A stretch of DNA of 36,577 nt from Verrucomicrobiaceae bacterium (lineage in GTDB: Bacteria > Verrucomicrobiota > Verrucomicrobiia > Verrucomicrobiales > Verrucomicrobiaceae). Numbering within the stretch: position 1 is the stretch's first letter; the number at the start of each line of letters is the position of its first letter. The stretch lies in contig JAIXVB010000518.1 of assembly GCA_027483245.1 (NCBI GenBank), positions 1 to 36,577 on the forward strand, written 5' to 3'. Below are positions 36,092 through 36,577 of the stretch, one piece after another. Both the position numbers and the translations under genes were made by a program. Below the pieces are notes generated by a model. The model did no database searches. It had not been told where the DNA came from and saw nothing but the letters and a program-made list of their open reading frames with translations.

Positions 36092-36577
36092 TTAGCCAAC
36101 TTGACGCCGCACGGTGTTCCCGGGGTTCATGAGATCTTCTTTATCGAGTCCCGTGATCTTTTGCAGGCGGCCAAGCAGCCAAAACAGCAAGCACATGGTC
36201 ACTCCTACCATGGGAACGCCGATCACGATGAAGCCCACCCAGTTTTGACGTCCAATCGCCTGTGTGTAGGCTTCCGTGCCGGGGACGGTGCCATTCAGAT
36301 AATACAGAACCAGAGCCGCATTGGCCACGGCTGAAAGCATCATCGTGCCGGCTAGCGCCCAGGAGGCTTGCCAGAGCAATCCCTTGAAGGCGGTTTGTTT
36401 TTCAGGGCTATTCAGAGATTGATTCAAAAGCGGGTGATTGATCACCTGGGGATTCAGCAGCAGTTCATTGACCAGCGGTTTTCCCCAATAAAGACTCAGG
36501 GGAAAGGCCATTCCGAGGAACACGGGGAAAGCAGCCTCTTTGACGGCAAACCAGACGGGATTTAAATTCAGCAGTCC
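36092..36577 (-). CDS. Membrane protein, partial at window end
   Basis: The reading frame stays open to the right edge, so the N-terminus is missing; 161 residues are visible. It has three transmembrane stretches: one near the visible start (VKEAAFPVFLGMAFPLSLYW), one about 70-100 (LLWQASWALAGTMMLSAVAN, then AALVLYYLNG), and one about 118-142 (WVGFIVIGVPMVGVTMCLLF). The layout, with a short loop after KPLVNELLLNP and helices rich in small residues, is reminiscent of VC0807/YciB-like septation proteins, but this is a weak resemblance. The stop is 3 bases from the stop of the convergent lipoprotein gene. Confidence 0.6.
   Translation of the reverse strand, partial: GLLNLNPVWFAVKEAAFPVFLGMAFPLSLYWGKPLVNELLLNPQVINHPLLNQSLNSPEKQTAFKGLLWQASWALAGTMMLSAVANAALVLYYLNGTVPGTEAYTQAIGRQNWVGFIVIGVPMVGVTMCLLFWLLGRLQKITGLDKEDLMNPGNTVRRQVG

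Overview
The window looks like a chromosomal core region of a moderately GC-rich Gram-negative bacterium, most likely a verrucomicrobium of the Verrucomicrobium/Prosthecobacter type. This is inferred from: an ECF sigma factor of the Rhodopirellula/Verrucomicrobium type translationally coupled to a FecR-like protein with a carbohydrate-binding-like tail; Tat-exported enzymes; a monomeric NADP isocitrate dehydrogenase; a short ParC-like topoisomerase subunit; few Shine-Dalgarno sequences; and outer-membrane lipoproteins. I see no phage, insertion sequence, CRISPR array, rRNA or tRNA, and no gene-free stretch over 300 bases.

Layout. 85-10831 is all plus strand: an AddA/RecB-type helicase-nuclease, isocitrate dehydrogenase, an Hsp15-like S4 RNA-binding protein, branched-chain aminotransferase, thymidylate synthase, a Tat-exported pyruvyl-transferase-like protein and a secreted GSDH-type sugar dehydrogenase. 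10838-17920 is all minus strand, read right to left: enolase, an FtsB/DivIC-like protein, a repeat-bearing lipoprotein, a secreted protein of unknown function, a zinc alcohol dehydrogenase and a ParC/GyrA-like subunit. 18088-21533 holds a membrane-anchored alpha/beta hydrolase, a medium-chain dehydrogenase lacking its structural zinc site, and a PMT/ArnT-like glycosyltransferase. 21633-23860 is a ribBA-ribH-nusB cluster, tail to tail with an NfeD-type membrane protease, trpF and a degenerate response-regulator receiver (23857-26430, minus).

26554-28680 is a compact plus-strand operon: an ExbB/TolQ-like subunit, an ExbD/TolR-like subunit whose transmembrane Asp is replaced by Asn, a TonB-like protein and a small membrane zinc-ribbon protein. 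It diverges from the pseudo-receiver across a dyad-rich promoter region, and it is the most unusual system in the window. 28694-30621 (minus) is the sigma/FecR pair, divergent from a KdgK-like sugar kinase. 31838-33358 (minus) pairs a DUF1460 amidase-like protein with a TPM-domain protein. 33430-35475 is a CstA-family transporter, followed by a BamE-like glycine-rich lipoprotein and a membrane protein cut by the window end.

Between genes the most interesting DNA is a degenerate heptanucleotide array (GANNACT) just upstream of two unrelated genes in the same orientation, an attenuator-like pair of overlapping hairpins after the eno-ftsB unit, a large hairpin between ribBA and ribH, and several strong hairpins after stop codons that lack a T-tract.
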